DNA of 52,852 nt from JAWLGJ01 sp041685145. GTDB taxonomy: Bacteria; Pseudomonadota; Alphaproteobacteria; Rhodospirillales; Magnetospirillaceae. The stretch lies in NCBI GenBank assembly GCA_041685145.1, contig JAWLGJ010000021.1, forward strand, positions 1 to 52,852, in the 5' to 3' direction. The position numbers were made by a program, and so were the translations under genes. Below, in pieces: positions 50,001 to 52,852 of this stretch (its first letter is position 1; every line of letters starts with the position of its first letter). The notes under the pieces were generated by a model. It saw nothing but the letters and a program-made list of their open reading frames with translations, did not search any database and had not been told where the DNA came from.

Positions 50001-51360
50001 GACGGCGGCACTGCCGTTGGGGCCGGGTCTGGCCGTCGATGCCGACGGGCCGCTCAGCGGCCGCCTGGTCGCCGAGGGGCCGCTGGGGCCGGTCGCCGAT
50101 GCGCTGGCGCCGGCGGGGCATGTGGCGGCGGGGCAGCTTGCGGCCGAGATCACCGTGGCCGGCACGCCGGCGGCGCCGGTGCTGGATGGCACTGTGCGGC
50201 TGGCGGAGGGGCGCTACGAGAACATCGTCGCCGGTACCGCCGTGCAAGGGATCGAGGCCGTCGCCACCGCCGCCGGCACCCGCCACTTCACCATCCGCGC
50301 CACCGGCCGGGGCCCCGGCGGCGGCCGCGTCGAGGCGGAGGGCACCGCCGATATCGGCCCCGCGGGGCCGCGCTATGACGTTCGCGTCGAACTGGTCGAG
50401 CTTCTGGTGGTCCAGACCAGCCAGGCCTTCGCGCGCGCCAGCGGCGCCTTGGCGCTGGCTGGCGAGGGGACGACGGCGGCGCTGGAGGGGAGGGTGACCG
50501 TCGAGAAGGCCGAATACGACATCGCCCACGCCGGCGGCGCCGGGGTCGTGGACCTGGACGTGGTCGAGGTCAACCGCCCCGGCGGCGGCAACGGTGCCGA
50601 GGAGGAGGCGGCCCCCGCCGGGGGCGGAGGCCGGCTGGAGGTGGGGCTGTCGGTGGACGTCGCCGCCAGCCGCATCGTCGTGCGCGGGCGCGGGCTGGAG
50701 GCGGAAATGCGCGGCGACCTGGCCGTGACCGGTACCCTGGCGGCGCCCAACCTGGTTGGGCGGCTGCGGGTGGTGCGGGGCACCTACGACCTGGTGGGGC
50801 GCAGCTTCCGGCTGCGTGACGGCATGATCGTCTTCGACGGCGGCCGGCAGATCGACCCACGCCTTGAGATCGAGGCGGCCGCCGAGGGGTCGGGGCTGAC
50901 CGCCATCGCCAGCGTCAGCGGCCGCGCCAGCGCGCCGTCGGTCGATTTCTCCTCCGAGCCGCCCTATCCCTCCGACGAGGTGCTGGCGCGGCTGTTGTTC
51001 GGGCGCGAGATGGGGGCGCTGACGACGGCGCAACAGGTCCAGATCGGGCGCGCGCTGGCGGCGCTGGCCGGCGGGGGCGAGGGGTTCGACCCCATCGGGC
51101 GGGTGCGCGCCGCCCTCGGCCTCGACGTGCTGGAGATCAGCCCTGGCGGCGACGGCGAGGCGGGCGGCGACGACGATTCGGGGCCGGCGGTCAGCGCCGG
51201 GCGCTATCTCGACTCCGAGACCTTCCTGCGCCTGGAGCAGGGCAGCGAGGGCGGTCGGGTGGTGGTTGAACGGCGCCTGGGGCGGGGCCTGAGCCTGGAG
51301 ACGGAGCTTGGCGGCGAAACCGGCGGCGGCGTCGGCCTCAAGTGGCAGCGGGACTATTGA
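47077..51360 (+). CDS. tamB: translocation and assembly module inner-membrane protein TamB
   Basis: Very large periplasm-spanning protein that works with TamA, implicated in barrel assembly and anterograde lipid transport. The product is 1427 residues from GTG 47077, or 1424 from ATG 47086 (MLRVLRLLAIVLAVVVLLPV). An N-terminal membrane anchor (about residues 8-30) is followed by a long beta-rich repetitive region rich in Ala, Gly and Val, and the C-terminal TamB domain with YDLVGRSFRLRDGMIVFDGG, PPYPSDEVLARLLFGREMG and the final GLKWQRDY. It begins eight bases after tamA. Its last 23 bases overlap the convergent paaX-like gene. Confidence 0.93.
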   Translation: MKSMLRVLRLLAIVLAVVVLLPVLAGLGLLAAVQVPAARGWAVDRIEDAAAAAGTPLTIDGLRVAWPLDVAADTVALLDEQGAWLRLRDVRLDWRPPALAGGRLHIERLTAAEAALLRKPAPGAAPEAEADGAPLPRPPRPPLALRLDAVEVARLTLDEAVLGQAVEGTASGEAALGDDGMTLSLMARRTDAVASQARLAVAWNRGADTLAVDAHLHSAAGGVAGALLARPDLPAVTLAVNGDGALDDWRGAVTAAVAGETCVEGSVGIAGTASARRLGADLTAQPDCLPAEWRQLAGAAPVRLRGAAVLEDGAAVRVEAVNLAAATLSAEASGRISGDAMDLTVTAHAPDLAPLAAVLDVPLRGDLGVEARLHGLRAAPTVAARLEAVEGGFGDDLAWRGSSARLEIVPHRGRWQFAAALEGTFGGGAVPPWLEGPQRLSLAGRVDSGGRAELASLALVAPMGRVAGSGVVDAVTGAVNLALTVDVADAAPLGLAGAATLGAQVRGDLMLSRFDVAFNGTGRALAVGVGEVDALLGPHPAFAGTAALTAAGALFDLRLDGAGGAAELGGRLAWDDARPLLGWRLRLPDLGAVAAGASGVLDGLGVLAGLDAEASAAGLAEGRAGAAGRGPYPLRGAFATPLADPVPQLAVQARVEGVDVAARGRVVPGAATRLADLVLESRGGRVSGEVTVLADGRLRGRLRGAAVPLAPWSDLAGADLGGRADVDLALAPRDGGQGATLAARVTAPEVSGFIAGAAEVDARLEDVFAAAQGSVRLRATDLDLGAAVVEAATLDLTGALATPAFALSADGRATRAFELVAEGRLGAEAAHVAALSGAYGGQPVRLLEPADVTWSAAGVRFDTVAVAVGDGRARLGGEIAADGIVLEGELIELPLDLLDLVVPGLGLQGRVDGDFDLGGRPEAPRGAARLTFSDLALVGDPLLSGMSAAASARWDGGRLRLKADLDAPDVGVARLTAALPLGPGLAVDADGPLSGRLVAEGPLGPVADALAPAGHVAAGQLAAEITVAGTPAAPVLDGTVRLAEGRYENIVAGTAVQGIEAVATAAGTRHFTIRATGRGPGGGRVEAEGTADIGPAGPRYDVRVELVELLVVQTSQAFARASGALALAGEGTTAALEGRVTVEKAEYDIAHAGGAGVVDLDVVEVNRPGGGNGAEEEAAPAGGGGRLEVGLSVDVAASRIVVRGRGLEAEMRGDLAVTGTLAAPNLVGRLRVVRGTYDLVGRSFRLRDGMIVFDGGRQIDPRLEIEAAAEGSGLTAIASVSGRASAPSVDFSSEPPYPSDEVLARLLFGREMGALTTAQQVQIGRALAALAGGGEGFDPIGRVRAALGLDVLEISPGGDGEAGGDDDSGPAVSAGRYLDSETFLRLEQGSEGGRVVVERRLGRGLSLETELGGETGGGVGLKWQRDY

Positions 51361-52357
51361 GGAACCGGCGGTAGAAGGAGGGCGCCGGATCGGGCGGCGG
51401 CCCTTCCGCCGTCTGCAACACGTCCGTCAGGTATTTCTGCGACGCCGGCAGCACCAGGCGATACAGGTTGCGGCACAGCGCCCGCGAGGCGATGCCGGGC
51501 CAGTCGGGCGGCAAAAGCTCGTCCGGCAGCATGGGGTCGCGCAGCAGCACGCGGCGATAGTCGTGCATCAGCAGCAGGCGCACCATCAGGCAGGCCATCG
51601 GGTCGGGGTCGGCCTGCGCCTCCAGCGCCTGGTAGACGGGTCGGAATCGGTCCAGGAAATCCTCGTAGCCCTCGGCGAGGCGGTCGAGATCCCAGCAGCG
51701 CCGCACCAGGTCGTAGAGCGTGCCGGTGCCGGTGACGGCGTCGGCGCGGGCGTGCATCACCACCACCCGCTCCAGCACCCCGGCGTCCCGCAGCACCTGA
51801 CGCACCGCATCGGGATCGGGAATGGGGCAGATCAACATGTCCGGGCCCAGGGCCCCGAAGCCTTGCCATGTCAGTTCGCGGCGCAGGGCATCGCGCTCGG
51901 CGGTCTCCAGATTGGCCACCGCCAGCGAAACCAGGCACCACTCTCCATCCCAGTCCCGCCGCGCCGGGCCATAGATGCGCCGGAAGGCGACCTCGCAGCG
52001 TCGATGGCCGACATCGGTGAGGCTGTAATAGCTGCGCCGGCCGATCTGGGTGGCGGTCAGCCAGCCGTCGCGGGAGAGCCGGAAGACGGCCGTGCGCACC
52101 ACCCGTTCCGACAGCCCGAAGGGGGCCACCAGCCGGATGACGCTGCCCAGCCAGGCGCTGCCCCCATGCGGCTGCACCGCATCGCCATACAGGGTGATGA
52201 TGAAGGACTTGGCGCGCAGGGTGATCTCGTCGCGCAACCGGGCCAACTGGTCGTCCAGGCGGCGTGGGCGCTGGCGTGCCGAAGACGGCGCGACCGCGGT
52301 CACGGCAGCATCCCCGCCAGTCCGTCGATTGGGCGACCCTGAAGATTGATTCGGCAC
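51338..52357 (-). CDS. paaX: PaaX-family transcriptional repressor
   Basis: The 339-residue regulator shows the PaaX N-terminal winged helix (RAKSFIITLYGDAVQPHGGS, RLVAPFGLSERVVRTAVFRL, GRRSYYSLTDVGHRRCEVAF), the middle domain (WDGEWCLVSLAVANLETAER, LTWQGFGALGPDMLICPIPD) and the C-terminal domain (LLLMHDYRRVLLRDPMLPDE). PaaX proteins repress phenylacetate catabolism and respond to phenylacetyl-CoA. The first 35 residues from GTG 52357 are low-complexity, so the true start could be internal. Divergent from a binding-protein gene, which is its likely target. Confidence 0.9.
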   Translation of the reverse strand: MPNQSSGSPNRRTGGDAAVTAVAPSSARQRPRRLDDQLARLRDEITLRAKSFIITLYGDAVQPHGGSAWLGSVIRLVAPFGLSERVVRTAVFRLSRDGWLTATQIGRRSYYSLTDVGHRRCEVAFRRIYGPARRDWDGEWCLVSLAVANLETAERDALRRELTWQGFGALGPDMLICPIPDPDAVRQVLRDAGVLERVVVMHARADAVTGTGTLYDLVRRCWDLDRLAEGYEDFLDRFRPVYQALEAQADPDPMACLMVRLLLMHDYRRVLLRDPMLPDELLPPDWPGIASRALCRNLYRLVLPASQKYLTDVLQTAEGPPPDPAPSFYRRFLNSPAAT

Positions 52358-52735
52358 AACACGCTACTCATCGCAGCCATAGACTGTATCGCGTCGGCGG
52401 CGGGGTCAAGTGCTTACCGGCCCGCGAATACGGCGCCGGCGCAAAACGCTCGACGGGCCGCCGTGGGCGCGCCCCCAAGGTGCCCGGCGGCCGGGCAGGG
52501 ATCGGCGCAGCGGCGGAAACCCGGCGGCGGCGTCCCCGCGGGCGGCGGTGGTCGCGGCACCGCCCTTGACTCGGTGTGGTATTTGCCTTGCAGTGATTTA
52601 CAGGGCTGCCACAAGGCGCAGCCATGCATCGGGCCGCACTCGTCAAGACACCACGCCGGCGAGTTCTTGTAATTCATTCTGGTTAGGCATGGGCGAGGCG
52701 CCTGTATCACAATCAAGAGCGGGAGGAAAACGCTC
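52358..52735. other. divergent intergenic region between paaX and a binding-protein gene
   Basis: 378 bases without a convincing gene. Near paaX, minus-strand TTGACC (52404-52409) and TACAGT (52383-52388) are 15 bases apart. Around 52437-52470 a degenerate relative of the flank of repeat copy C is seen. TTGACT at 52566-52571 points toward the binding-protein gene but has no good -10. GGGAGG at 52721-52726 is the ribosome-binding site of the last gene. Any PaaX operator would be expected here. Confidence 0.5.
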
Positions 52736-52852
52736 ATGTTCACGGTTTTGAAAAGAGGAATGCTGGGGGCGTTGGCTGTGTTTGGCGGCGTTTGGGCCGT
52801 CTCGGCGCAGGCGGCGGACCCGGTCCGGGTTGGCGCGACGCTGGCGGTGACG
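52736..52852 (+). CDS. Liv-type ABC transporter substrate-binding protein, N-terminal part (3' incomplete)
   Basis: Thirty-nine codons are visible before the window ends. ATG at 52736 with GGGAGG upstream starts a signal peptide (VLKRGMLGALAVFGGVWAV, cleavage after AQA), followed by ADPVRVGATLAVT, the standard beginning of periplasmic branched-chain-amino-acid-type binding proteins. Unlike the 33 kb paralogue it has a Sec, not a Tat, signal. Next to paaX, uptake of aromatic acids is a reasonable guess. Confidence 0.7.
   Translation, partial: MFTVLKRGMLGALAVFGGVWAVSAQAADPVRVGATLAVT

Noticed and set aside
47041..51033. A 1330-codon open frame on the minus strand opposite tamB
   Set aside because: Stop codons are rare in all frames at this GC content; the product is Arg/Gly/His/Gln-rich without motifs, while the plus frame has the TamB anchor and C-terminal domain.

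Overview
The window is about 53 kb of very GC-rich, densely coding bacterial DNA with short intergenic gaps. Gene content points to an alphaproteobacterium, probably of the Rhodospirillales. The evidence is the run tsf-pyrH-frr-uppS-cdsA-dxr-rseP-bamA-skp-lpxD-fabZ-lpxA-lpxI-lpxB, the use of LpxI rather than LpxH, the hopanoid squalene genes hpnCDE, and a GTTC-N7-GTTC LexA box of the alphaproteobacterial type. Order-level placement is inference from gene content. No rRNA, tRNA, insertion sequence, integrase or CRISPR array was seen.

Layout. 1-14.1 kb: a housekeeping and envelope superoperon on the plus strand covering translation factors, UMP kinase, ribosome recycling, undecaprenyl-PP and CDP-DAG synthesis, DXP reductoisomerase, site-2 protease, BamA, Skp and lipid A. 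It begins with the 3' end of rpsB, whose upstream part is replaced in frame by an alpha/beta-hydrolase-like segment. 14.1-19.0 kb: gloA, then on the minus strand an orphan imuA with a LexA box, preceded by a four-gene set (soluble MCP, STAS antagonist, HATPase switch kinase, receiver-PP2C phosphatase) that looks like a chemoreceptor-linked partner-switching module. 19.1-22.9 kb: hpnCDE, divergent from a third squalene/phytoene-synthase paralogue that lacks the aspartate-rich motifs. 23.0-27.6 kb: glycolate oxidase glcDEF and a TPR protein. 27.7-33.7 kb, minus strand: a branched-chain-amino-acid-type ABC transporter (Tat-exported binding protein, LivH, LivM, LivG, LivF) ending in a tandem UspA protein. 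33.9-40.6 kb: pyruvate kinase, a secreted unknown protein, glutathionyl-hydroquinone reductase, a small unknown ORF, two small hydrolases, a DEAD-box helicase and a free-standing Lrp-type ligand-binding domain. 40.9-44.0 kb: 2-oxoacid:ferredoxin oxidoreductase korAB plus a diiron ferritin-like protein. 44.0-45.1 kb: lrgAB. 45.3-51.4 kb: tamA-tamB. 51.3 kb to the end: a PaaX-family repressor divergent from a second Liv-type binding-protein gene that runs off the window.

How it fits together. Much of the region concerns the cell envelope: BAM and TAM, lipid A, undecaprenol, CDP-DAG and hopanoid precursors. Accessory metabolism adds glycolate oxidation, Liv-type uptake and a ferredoxin-linked 2-oxoacid oxidoreductase. 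The features most worth a second look are the receptor/partner-switch module with the SOS-controlled orphan imuA behind it, the rpsB chimera at the left edge, a 50-bp interspersed intergenic repeat, the shared TATA box between the divergent squalene-synthase-family genes, and the dyad and repeats upstream of korAB.
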